A program made the position numbers and the translations under genes. Under the pieces are notes generated by a model. It saw only the letters and a program-made list of their open reading frames with translations, had not been told where the DNA came from and did not search any database. Of a stretch of DNA of 21,061 bases, positions 15,100-21,061 are shown piece after piece. The DNA comes from Sphingomonadaceae bacterium (GTDB lineage Bacteria; Pseudomonadota; Alphaproteobacteria; Sphingomonadales; Sphingomonadaceae): assembly GCA_009923795.1 (NCBI GenBank), contig RFSU01000015.1, forward strand, positions 1 through 21,061. Reading direction: 5' to 3'. The stretch's first letter is position 1, and every line of letters starts with the position of its first letter.

Positions 15100-15175
15100 T
15101 GCCTTTTAGGCATTGAATGATCTTATTTCGGTAAGATCAAAAAACTGCGGGAGGGGGCCACCCCGTTTGTACCGC
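15098..15175 (+). promoter_or_regulatory. nusG-rplK spacer: two hairpins and candidate L1-responsive leader
   Basis: AATGCC (15098-15103) pairs with GGCATT (15109-15114), starting inside the nusG stop codon. GATCTTA (15119-15125) pairs with TAAGATC (15132-15138). Then GCGG (15147-15150) can pair with CCGC (15172-15175) around an inner GGGG/CCCC helix (15153-15157 with 15061-equivalent positions 15161-15164), with an asymmetric internal loop (2 nt on the 5' side, about 7 nt on the 3' side). Ribosomal protein L1 is known to repress rplKA by binding a leader mimic of its rRNA site, which has an asymmetric internal loop. The assignment here is inference from position and shape. Confidence 0.4.
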
Positions 15176-15200
15176 TCAACTTGAAAGAGAGTGAGTAACA

Positions 15201-15632
15201 ATGGCAAAGAAGATTGAGGGCTATATCAAGCTCCAGGTGCCTGCGGGCGCCGCCAATCCCTCACCGCCAATTGGCCCAGCTTTGGGTCAGCGCGGTGTGA
15301 ACATCATGGAATTCTGCAAGGCGTTCAACGCGTCGACGAGCGAGCTTGAAAAGGGCATGCCGATTCCAACCGTGATCACGGTGTTTGCAGATCGCAGCTT
15401 TTCTTTTGTGACGAAGACGCCGCCGGCCTCTTACCTCATCAAGAAAGCCGCCAAGCTGGACAAGGGATCGAAGGAGCCGGGCAAGTCCGTAATCGGCACC
15501 ATCTCTATGCCGAAACTGTCGGAAATCGCGCAGACCAAGATGAAGGATCTGAACGCGAACGATATTGAGTCTGCAACGCGCATCATCGAGGGCTCTGCCC
15601 GTTCGATGGGCCTCGAAGTGGTGGAGGGATAA
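15201..15632 (+). CDS. rplK: 50S ribosomal protein L11
   Basis: A 143-aa L11, a component of the GTPase-associated centre that binds 23S rRNA and is needed for RelA activation. The N-terminal domain has KLQVPAGAANPSPPIGPALGQRGVNIMEF-type sequence, including the Pro-rich switch region PSPPIGPALGQ (21-31). The C-terminal RNA-binding domain has KTPPASYLIKKAA and ends IEGSARSMGLEV. GAGAGTGAG lies just upstream of the ATG. It is followed by rplA after 3 nt. Confidence 0.98.
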   Translation: MAKKIEGYIKLQVPAGAANPSPPIGPALGQRGVNIMEFCKAFNASTSELEKGMPIPTVITVFADRSFSFVTKTPPASYLIKKAAKLDKGSKEPGKSVIGTISMPKLSEIAQTKMKDLNANDIESATRIIEGSARSMGLEVVEG

Positions 15633-15635
15633 TCC

Positions 15636-16334
15636 ATGGCGTTCCAGAGCAAAAAGGCGAAGACGATCGCCACCGTGGTTGACCGCGAAAAATTGTACGG
15701 CGTTGATGAAGCCATCGCGCTGATCAAGTCGAATGCGACAGCCAAGTTTGACGAGACGATTGAAGTCGCGCTGAACTTGGGCGTTGACCCCCGCCATGCT
15801 GACCAGATGGTTCGTGGTGTTGTCTCGCTGCCCAAGGGCACGGGCAAGACGGTGCGTGTTGCTGTATTTGCAAAGGATGCAAAGGCTGAAGAAGCCCGTG
15901 CAGCTGGTGCAGATGTTGTCGGCGCGGAAGACCTGATCGACGCCATCACCAACGGCAATATTGATTTTGACCGCTGCATTGCGAGCCCGGACATGATGGG
16001 CCTTGTTGGCCGCGTCGCAAAGATCCTGGGTCCCAAGGGCATGATGCCGAACCCCAAGCTTGGCACTGTGACGCCGAACGTGGCGCAGGCCGTCAAGGAC
16101 GCCAAGGGCGGCCAGGTTGAATATCGCGTTGAAAAGGCTGGCATCATCCATTCGGGTATCGGCAAAGCGTCGTTCCCGGCAGCGGATTTGCGCGCCAACT
16201 TTAATGCGCTGGTCGATGCTGTGATCAAGGCGAAGCCATCGGGTGCTAAGGGCAAGTATTTGCGCAAGGCGGCGATCAGCTCCTCCATGGGCCCGGGCAT
16301 TCGTCTGGACGTCGCCGAAATCGGCGTCGCCTAA
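15636..16334 (+). CDS. rplA: 50S ribosomal protein L1
   Basis: A 232-aa L1 protein of the L1 stalk, which binds 23S rRNA near the E site and, in bacteria, represses translation of its own rplKA message. Visible family segments are FDETIEVALNLGVDPRHADQ, RGVVSLPKGTGKTVRVAVF, the conserved LGPKGMMPNPKLGTVT (about 130-145), VEYRVEKAGIIHSGIGK and FNALVDAVIKAKPSGAKGKY. The GGAGGGA ribosome binding site overlaps the end of rplK, and the gap is 3 nt. Confidence 0.98.
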   Translation: MAFQSKKAKTIATVVDREKLYGVDEAIALIKSNATAKFDETIEVALNLGVDPRHADQMVRGVVSLPKGTGKTVRVAVFAKDAKAEEARAAGADVVGAEDLIDAITNGNIDFDRCIASPDMMGLVGRVAKILGPKGMMPNPKLGTVTPNVAQAVKDAKGGQVEYRVEKAGIIHSGIGKASFPAADLRANFNALVDAVIKAKPSGAKGKYLRKAAISSSMGPGIRLDVAEIGVA

Positions 16335-16342
16335 TTTGAATT

Positions 16343-16507
16343 TTGCAAGGGCTGCCTTCGGGCATCCCTTGCAAGACTGAACCAGCCCTTGGGCTGGTTC
16401 GACCGTCCGAGACAGCAGGTGAAGGGAAAACGCCCTTCTTAATGGCCTGCCGAGACGGGGACATGGATTTACTCAGTCTCTCCAATGGTGGGACTGCCAT
16501 TCCCCAC
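16343..16507 (+). promoter_or_regulatory. rplJ leader with tandem hairpins (candidate L10 autoregulatory leader)
   Basis: The 260-nt spacer between rplA and rplJ holds two strong hairpins in a row. The first spans 16343-16374: TTGCAAGGG pairs with CCCTTGCAA, followed by a C/T mismatch and TGCC/GGCA closing a TTCG tetraloop. The second spans 16379-16400: GAACCAGCCC and GGGCTGGTTC are perfect 10-nt arms separated by TT. Further on, AATGG/CCATT (16484-16501) and GTGGG/CCCAC (16488-16507) are mutually exclusive pairings. L10, alone or with L7/L12, is known to bind an mRNA leader before rplJ and repress it. No T-run follows the first hairpins, so they look like regulatory, processing or attenuation structures rather than a simple terminator. 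Confidence 0.55.
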
Positions 16508-16594
16508 GGACAAAGGATGTCGTGCCGCTTTCGGGCGGTGCGAGATCACCCGGTTTGCGGATGGGCCGCAGACCGAATGTTGAAGGAGAATGGC

Positions 16595-17107
16595 ATGGAT
16601 CGTGCTCAAAAGGCCGATGCTGTCACCGAGCTCAAGAGTGTCTTCAACGAGGTTGGGGTGGTTGTTGTCACCCGCAATCTGGGGCTGACGGTCGCGCAAT
16701 CGACCGAGCTCCGTACGAAGATGCGTGAGGCCGGCGGCAGTTATAAGGTCGCTAAGAACCGACTCGCCAAGCTTGCTTCCATGGACACGCCCTATGCCGG
16801 GATCAGCGATTTGCTGACCGGCCCGACGGCCCTTGGCACTTCGATCGATCCGGTCGCAGCTGCCAAGATCATCGTCGAATTCGCCAAGACGACCGACAAG
16901 CTGGAAGTCGTCGGTGGCGCAATGGGGTCGCAAGTCCTGGATGCAGACGGCGTGAAGGCTCTGGCATCGCTTCCGTCGCTGGATGAACTGCGCGCCAAGA
17001 TCGTGGGCCTTGTACAGGCACCCGCGACGAAGGTTGCTCAGGTTGTCGGCGCACCGGCGGCACAGCTGGCGCGTGTTTTTGGCGCATATGCCGCCAAAGC
17101 CGCCTAA
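16595..17107 (+). CDS. rplJ: 50S ribosomal protein L10
   Basis: A 170-aa base of the L7/L12 stalk. It shows the L10 pattern: MDRAQKADAVTELKSVF, VVVVTRNLGLTVAQ, ELRTKMREAGGSYKVAKNRL (about 38-57), LLTGPTALGTS, and an Ala-rich C-terminal helix (QVVGAPAAQLARVFGAYAAK) that docks L7/L12 dimers. ATG 16595 is chosen, with AAGGAGA 5-6 nt upstream. The frame is open for 84 more codons upstream to 16343, but that part is the structured leader. The gene is followed after about 56 nt by rplL. Confidence 0.97.
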   Translation: MDRAQKADAVTELKSVFNEVGVVVVTRNLGLTVAQSTELRTKMREAGGSYKVAKNRLAKLASMDTPYAGISDLLTGPTALGTSIDPVAAAKIIVEFAKTTDKLEVVGGAMGSQVLDADGVKALASLPSLDELRAKIVGLVQAPATKVAQVVGAPAAQLARVFGAYAAKAA

Positions 17108-17163
17108 TTTTGACACTTAACTAACTTTTAGGCGGGCACAGGCCCGCACATTGGAGACATAAA

Positions 17164-17538
17164 ATGGCTGATTTGAACAAGCTCGTTGACGACCTTTCGG
17201 CTCTCACTGTTTTGGAAGCAGCGGATCTCGCTAAGCTTCTGGAAGAAAAGTGGGGCGTTTCGGCTGCTGCCGCTGTTGCTGTTGCAGCTCCTGCTGCTGG
17301 TGGCGCTGCCGCTGCTGCTGAAGAGCAGACTGAATTTGACGTCATCCTGAACGGTGATGGCGGCAACAAGATCGCTGTCATTAAGGAAGTCCGCGCCATC
17401 ACTGGTCTCGGCCTGACCGAAGCCAAGGCGCTGGTGGAAGCCGCTCCGAAGGCGATCAAGGAAGGCATCAACAAGGATGAAGCCGCCAAGATCAAGGCTC
17501 AGCTTGAAGGTGCTGGCGCACAGGTCGAAGTTAAGTAA
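17164..17538 (+). CDS. rplL: 50S ribosomal protein L7/L12
   Basis: A 124-aa acidic stalk protein that recruits translation factors. It has an N-terminal dimerisation helix pair (LNKLVDDLSALTVLEAADLA), an Ala/Gly-rich hinge (about 38-56), and the C-terminal factor-binding domain with EFDVILNGDGGNKIAVIKEVR and GLGLTEAKALVEAAPKAIKEG. GGAGA is 6-7 nt before the ATG. The gene is followed by a strong intrinsic terminator rather than by rpoB. Confidence 0.98.
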   Translation: MADLNKLVDDLSALTVLEAADLAKLLEEKWGVSAAAAVAVAAPAAGGAAAAAEEQTEFDVILNGDGGNKIAVIKEVRAITGLGLTEAKALVEAAPKAIKEGINKDEAAKIKAQLEGAGAQVEVK

Positions 17539-17560
17539 GCTTCGCTCTTTCGCAAGAATT

Positions 17561-17596
17561 AAAGGGCGGCCCCAATGGGGTCGCCCTTTTTCTTTT
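17561..17596 (+). terminator. Strong intrinsic terminator after rplL
   Basis: GGGCGGCCCC (17564-17573) and GGGGTCGCCC (17577-17586) form a 10-bp GC-rich stem (one G-T pair) with an AAT loop. AAA lies on the 5' side and TTTTTCTTTT (17587-17596) on the 3' side. This is a textbook Rho-independent terminator and marks the end of the ribosomal cluster. Confidence 0.93.
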
Positions 17597-17609
17597 CTGC
17601 GATGATGCA

Positions 17610-17624
17610 TTGACAAATTTGTCA
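17610..17624 (+). promoter_or_regulatory. Perfect 14-bp palindrome overlapping a consensus -35 (candidate operator/promoter)
   Basis: TTGACA (17610-17615) matches the sigma-70 -35 consensus exactly. The -10 is not clear; AT-rich sequence occurs around 17630-17640. TGACAAATTTGTCA (17611-17624) is a perfect palindrome of two 7-bp half sites. It sits about 100 nt upstream of the TorF start and just after the rplL terminator, the position expected for a dimeric repressor or activator controlling the downstream genes. The regulator family cannot be named from the site alone. Confidence 0.5.
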
Positions 17625-17720
17625 CAGATGTTGCGAAATACACCCCAGGGGGAATGGATTTTGCGTTTCTTTTCGCCACAATGGCTGAGCGGTTCTCCCA
17701 GAGTGAAAAAGGAAACAGAT

Positions 17721-18425
17721 ATGCGCGCAACACTTCGTCAGATGGCACTTGCCTCGCTTGCTCTCCCGGCCCTTCTGGCCGCAACACCTGCTTTGGCACA
17801 GGAAGAAGAAACCGGCCCAATCGACATCAGCTTTTCCATCGCGGGCGTGACAGACTATCGTTTTCGCGGTGTCTCGCTGAGCGATGGCGATCCAGCCATC
17901 CAGCCGTCGCTGACCGTGAGCCATGAATCGGGCCTTTACGCATCTCTATGGGGATCCAACATCGCCAACAATGATGGCGACGATATTGAAATTGATGCGA
18001 CAATCGGCCTGTCCAAAGAGGTCGGTGGCCTGACCCTGAATGCAGGCGGCATTTATTATATTTATCCCGGCGCGTCGGAATATGATTATGCCGAACTCTT
18101 TGGCTCTGTTGGAACGGCAATCGGCAGTGGCAATGTAACCGTGAGCGTCGCTTATGCGCCCAGCCAAGATAATATTGGCAACCAAGACAATATCTATGTC
18201 GGCATGGCCGCCACCCACCCGCTTGGCGATATCATCACGCTCAACGGGTCGTTCGGCATTGAAGACGGCGCTTTTGGCGATAGCAAGCGCGATTGGTCCA
18301 TCGGTGCGGATGTTGATGGCGGCAATGGGTTTGTGATCGGTGTCAAATATATCGATACCGCCCGGACACAGGGAAGTTCCTTGGCCAAAGGAACGGCGCT
18401 TTTCTCTATCAGCAAAGCCTTCTAA
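17721..18425 (+). CDS. TorF-family putative outer-membrane porin
   Basis: A 234-aa protein with a clear signal peptide, MRATLRQMALASLALPALLA followed by ATPALA-Q, cleaved near residue 26. The mature part is rich in alternating aromatic and small residues as in small beta-barrels. It contains the family-typical SFSIAGVTDYRFRGVSLSDG (about 37-56) and ends in a C-terminal phenylalanine (SISKAF), the usual outer-membrane sorting signal. ATG 17721 has AAGGA 8 nt upstream. Members are thought to be substrate-specific outer-membrane channels; in related genomes they often sit by nitrogen genes such as amtB/glnK (from general knowledge). Only 48 nt separate it from the next start, so it is likely part of the amine-utilisation operon. 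Confidence 0.88.
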   Translation: MRATLRQMALASLALPALLAATPALAQEEETGPIDISFSIAGVTDYRFRGVSLSDGDPAIQPSLTVSHESGLYASLWGSNIANNDGDDIEIDATIGLSKEVGGLTLNAGGIYYIYPGASEYDYAELFGSVGTAIGSGNVTVSVAYAPSQDNIGNQDNIYVGMAATHPLGDIITLNGSFGIEDGAFGDSKRDWSIGADVDGGNGFVIGVKYIDTARTQGSSLAKGTALFSISKAF

Positions 18426-18440
18426 GCTTTTCAGACCTTA

Positions 18441-18476
18441 AGGAGGGTGCGCGCCTGCGCGCACAGACAAATCATG
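18441..18476 (+). promoter_or_regulatory. Shine-Dalgarno separated from ATG by a GC-rich hairpin
   Basis: A perfect AGGAGG (18441-18446) lies 27 nt before the ATG at 18474. Between them GTGCGCGC (18447-18454) and GCGCGCAC (18457-18464) are perfect inverted arms (7 bp stable with a CCTG loop). When folded, only the 9 nt at 18465-18473 separate the Shine-Dalgarno from the ATG, an optimal spacing. The alternative GTG at 18447 has zero spacing from AGGAGG and lies in the hairpin. Confidence 0.55.
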
Positions 18477-19823
18477 CCGACCAATCTCGCGTCCTGGATC
18501 GCAGAACATGGCGTTAGTGAGGTTGAATGCATTGTCCCTGACATGAACGGGGTGCAGCGCGGCAAAGTGCTGCCTGCATCCAAGTTTCTCTCCAGCGTCA
18601 AGGATGGCACCCTCCGCATTCCCGGCAGTATTTTTACAGTCACGATCAATGGCGAATATCCCGAGGGGATTGGCCATATCGTCCCTGAATATGATCCCGA
18701 TCAGGTCATGGTGCCCGATCCAGATACAATCCGCGAAGCGCCCGGATTTGCCACGCCGACCGCCTATGTGATTGCAGATGCCTTCACCAAAGATGGTCTG
18801 CCAGTCGCCATTGCGCCGCGCATGATCCTGAAGAAAGTTTTGAAGCTCTTCGCCGATCGCGGCTGGAAACCCGTGATCGCGCCTGAGGTGGAGTTTTACC
18901 TCGTGTCGCAAAATGTCGATCCGGATTTTCCACTCGTGCCGCCCACGGGCCGATCCGGCCGACCGGAAACCGCCAGCCAGCCCTATGGGCTAGAGGCGCT
19001 CAACGAGTTTGAAGACATTATCGAGCATACCTATGAATGGTGCGAGAAAGCCGGGATCAACATCGACACGATGATCCATGAATCGGGCGCCGCCCAGCTG
19101 GAGGTGAACTTCCTTCATGGCGATCCGCTCAAGCTTGCGGATGAGGTGTTGCTGTTTAAACGGCTGGTGCGGCAAGTGGCGCTGCAGCACGGCGTTTATG
19201 CAACCTTCCTCGCCAAGCCGATGAGCGACCAGCCCGGCAGTGCCATGCATATTCACCAATCCGTTCTCGACCTAGAAACGGGCAAGAATATTTTCAGCAC
19301 AGCATCTGGAAAGGATAGCGTGTTGTTCCGCAGCTATATTGCTGGCCTTGCGCGTTTGCTGCCACAGGTGACCCCACTTTTTGCGCCCAATGTGAACAGC
19401 TTTCGCCGGATGCGGCCCGATAGCGATGCGCCGATAAATGTCCAATGGGGCACCGATAATCGATCCTGCGGCCTGCGCGTGCCCGTTTCCAACGCGGCCA
19501 ACCGGCGAATTGAGAACCGGCTTCCGGGGGCGGACAGCAACCCCTATCTCGCCATCGCCGCGTCGCTCATCTGCGGCTATATCGGCATGGTGGAGCGGAT
19601 GCTGCCGCCCAAGAGCATATCCGGCAGCGCCTATAATCGCGCCCGGACATTGCCCCGCACACTGGAAGGGGCGCTCGACCGCTTTTCTCACTGCAAGCCC
19701 GTGAAGCAGTTGCTGGGTGAGGACTTCTTTGAAGTCTTCTACGCGATTAAGGAATGTGAGCTGTTCAACTATCAATCGGTGATCAGTTCTTGGGAGCGTG
19801 AGCATTTGTTGCTCCGCGTCTGA
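18474..19823 (+). CDS. puuA: Glutamine synthetase family protein, gamma-glutamylputrescine synthetase-like
   Basis: A 449-aa GS-fold ligase with both beta-grasp and catalytic domains. Metal- and substrate-site motifs are EVEFYL (about 138-143), ESGAAQLEVNF, KPMSDQPGSAMHIHQS (the GS GxGxHxH region in the form seen in PuuA-like enzymes), and NRRIENRLPGADSNPYLAIAA near the C-terminal part. PuuA ligates glutamate to putrescine with ATP as the first step of the Puu polyamine pathway. Related enzymes act on other amines, so the substrate is inferred. The companion oxidase gene starts 1 nt after its stop, which supports a gamma-glutamyl-amine pathway. It is unlikely to be the ammonia-assimilating GlnA, because it lacks the GlnA-type adenylylation-site sequence. 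The start is discussed under the hairpin feature. Confidence 0.82.
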   Translation: MPTNLASWIAEHGVSEVECIVPDMNGVQRGKVLPASKFLSSVKDGTLRIPGSIFTVTINGEYPEGIGHIVPEYDPDQVMVPDPDTIREAPGFATPTAYVIADAFTKDGLPVAIAPRMILKKVLKLFADRGWKPVIAPEVEFYLVSQNVDPDFPLVPPTGRSGRPETASQPYGLEALNEFEDIIEHTYEWCEKAGINIDTMIHESGAAQLEVNFLHGDPLKLADEVLLFKRLVRQVALQHGVYATFLAKPMSDQPGSAMHIHQSVLDLETGKNIFSTASGKDSVLFRSYIAGLARLLPQVTPLFAPNVNSFRRMRPDSDAPINVQWGTDNRSCGLRVPVSNAANRRIENRLPGADSNPYLAIAASLICGYIGMVERMLPPKSISGSAYNRARTLPRTLEGALDRFSHCKPVKQLLGEDFFEVFYAIKECELFNYQSVISSWEREHLLLRV

Positions 19824-19824
19824 T

Positions 19825-21061
19825 GTGGCCGACCCGCTGAACCACAGCTATTATGCCGCCACGGCCAATTTGGCCCCAGAGGCCGAAGCAGCCAAGGGCG
19901 ATCTGAGCTGCGATATTGTTGTCATTGGCGGCGGCTTTACCGGCCTCTCCGCAGCGCTTGCTTGTGCGGAAAAGGGGTTTGATGTTGTTCTGCTGGAGGC
20001 AGAGACAATTGGCTTTGGCGCGTCTGGCCGCAATGGCGGGCAACTCATCCCCGGCCTGCGCTGGTCCATGCGCGAGATTGAAGCCGAACTTGGTCAAGAC
20101 AGAGCCAAGGCGATCTTCGAGCTTTCTTATGGTGCACGCGACCGCGTCTGGAACCGTATTGCCCGCCACAACATCCATTGCGATCTGAAATCCGGCCATT
20201 TGGAGGCTGCGGTTAAGCCCGCCCATTTTGATGCAATGCGCGCTGAGGCAGATTGGCTGGCACGTCATTATGGGCATGAGGCCCAGTGCATATCGCCTTC
20301 GGACATGGGCCAGCACATTCGGGCTGATGGCTATCATGGCGGGGTTTATGATCCCAAGGGCGGGCATTTTCACCCGCTCAACTATGCGCTCGGGCTGGCC
20401 GATGCGGCCCGGACAGCGGGTGTGCGCATCTATGAAACCTCCCCCGCTTTACGCATCTCGCAAAAAGCAGGCGTTGAGGTGGAAACGTCAATGGCGCGGG
20501 TGCAGGCCCGGCATGCCATATTGGCAACCGATGCTTGGATGGCCGATCTGTCGCCCGCGCTTGGCCGCTACACCATTCCCATCATGAACTATAATATCGC
20601 AACCGAGCCTCTGGAAGATGCAGATGCGCTCTTGCCCAGCGATGCCGCCGTTGCCGACAGCCGCTTCGTACTCAATTATTTCCGCCTGTCTGCCGATAAA
20701 CGCCTGATCTTTGGCGGAGGCGAGGCTTATGTCGCGCGCCCACCGCGCGATATTGACCGCTTTGTCCAGCGCCATCTGGCCCGGGTCTTCCCGCAGGCCG
20801 CGCGCGCGCCGATTGCTTATCGTTGGGGTGGCGCGGTGGCCGTGAGCATGAACCGACTGCCCCATATTGGGCGGCAAGCTGATGTGTTTTACGCCCACGG
20901 ATTTTCCGGCCACGGCGCGTTGATCACCACCCTTGCAGGAGAAGTGATGGCAGAGGCTGTAGCGGGCACAGCAGCCCAATTTGATGTGCTGTCTGGCCTT
21001 CCCGCCCGCCCCTTTCCCGGTGGACGATTGCTCCGGCGGCCCTTGGCGACTTTGGGCCTGC
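19825..21061 (+). CDS. puuB: FAD-dependent oxidoreductase, gamma-glutamylputrescine oxidase-like (partial, 3' end cut)
   Basis: The frame runs from GTG 19825 to the window end (412 codons), close to the roughly 425-aa family length, so only a few residues are missing. It has a DAO-type FAD fold: the dinucleotide-binding DIVVIGGGFTGLSAALACAE (about 34-53), VVLLEAE, then GFGASGRNGGQ (the SGRNGGQ motif seen in PuuB/OrdL-type oxidases), YDPKGGHFHPLNYALGLA in the substrate domain, and GFSGHGALITT near the C-terminus. PuuB oxidises gamma-glutamylputrescine to the aldehyde with release of H2O2. The start is uncertain: GTG 19825 follows the PuuA-like stop by 1 nt, while an in-frame GTG at 19798 would overlap that gene by 26 nt. 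The ATG in TGATG (19823) leads to a quick stop and is not used. Confidence 0.85.
   Translation, partial: MADPLNHSYYAATANLAPEAEAAKGDLSCDIVVIGGGFTGLSAALACAEKGFDVVLLEAETIGFGASGRNGGQLIPGLRWSMREIEAELGQDRAKAIFELSYGARDRVWNRIARHNIHCDLKSGHLEAAVKPAHFDAMRAEADWLARHYGHEAQCISPSDMGQHIRADGYHGGVYDPKGGHFHPLNYALGLADAARTAGVRIYETSPALRISQKAGVEVETSMARVQARHAILATDAWMADLSPALGRYTIPIMNYNIATEPLEDADALLPSDAAVADSRFVLNYFRLSADKRLIFGGGEAYVARPPRDIDRFVQRHLARVFPQAARAPIAYRWGGAVAVSMNRLPHIGRQADVFYAHGFSGHGALITTLAGEVMAEAVAGTAAQFDVLSGLPARPFPGGRLLRRPLATLGL

Noticed and set aside
15261..16300. Long minus-strand open frames (296 and 289 codons) opposite rplK and rplA
   Set aside because: They are antisense shadows of highly expressed, codon-biased ribosomal genes. 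No domain is recognisable in the translations.
16343..16594. Open frame of 84 codons running in frame into rplJ
   Set aside because: The translation has no resemblance to L10, the region is built of hairpins, and ATG 16595 has a good ribosome binding site and gives the standard L10 N-terminus.
18447..18473. GTG start for the PuuA-like protein, nine residues longer
   Set aside because: AGGAGG directly abuts the GTG, giving no workable spacing, and the GTG lies inside the hairpin stem. ATG 18474 is preferred, though not proven.
1..21061. CRISPR arrays, insertion sequences, phage genes, toxin-antitoxin pairs or defence islands
   Set aside because: No repeat-spacer pattern, transposase, integrase, attachment-site repeat or defence-type protein was seen on either strand.

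Overview
This window looks like ordinary chromosome from an alphaproteobacterium, most likely of the Sphingomonadales. The evidence is the content: an NDUFA12-type complex I accessory protein next to a DUF2155 protein, a tandem cold-shock-domain protein, a TorF-family porin, a short (437 aa) glutamyl-tRNA synthetase, a stand-alone fatty acyl-AMP ligase, and tRNA-Trp directly upstream of secE-nusG. Genes are tightly packed, and I see no phage, insertion sequence, CRISPR array or compositional island. The genus cannot be told from the sequence alone.

Layout. (1) 1-3361, minus strand: nadE, gltX and a small membrane protein cut by the window edge, forming a close-packed unit (gaps 6 and 43 nt). 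(2) 3550-4485, plus strand: prs (PRPP synthase), divergent from nadE and convergent with a YkuD_2-type L,D-transpeptidase-like protein. (3) 5202-7298, minus: a TonB-dependent catecholate-type siderophore receptor with a Fur-box-like sequence upstream. (4) 7450-9517, plus: an ArsC-family reductase, a membrane-anchored alpha/beta hydrolase and aat (N-end rule transferase). (5) 9343-12104, minus: recX, a double cold-shock protein, a DUF192 protein, NDUFA12 and DUF2155. The last four are joined by a short gap or 4-nt start/stop overlaps, and the DUF2155 gene runs 175 nt into the 3' end of aat on the opposite strand. (6) 12244-14004, plus: a fatty acyl-AMP ligase. (7) 14074-17596, plus: tRNA-Trp, secE, nusG, rplK, rplA, rplJ, rplL, with structured leaders before rplK and rplJ and a strong intrinsic terminator after rplL. 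(8) 17721-21061, plus: a TorF porin, a PuuA-like glutamine-synthetase-family ligase and a PuuB-like FAD oxidase that runs off the window.

How the parts work together. The secE-to-rplL block is the usual translation, secretion and antitermination cluster, but rpoB/rpoC, its usual downstream neighbours, are absent here. The last three genes read as an amine (possibly gamma-glutamylputrescine) uptake and catabolism operon, with a perfect 14-bp palindrome over a -35-like TTGACA in front of it. The prs, nadE and gltX genes are nucleotide, NAD and tRNA housekeeping.

I did not find a clearly new multi-gene system. The observations most worth checking are a GC-rich hairpin that appears to bridge the Shine-Dalgarno sequence and start codon of the PuuA-like gene, the palindromic operator before the TorF/PuuA/PuuB genes, the aat/DUF2155 antisense overlap, the r-protein leaders, and the loss of rplL-rpoB linkage.
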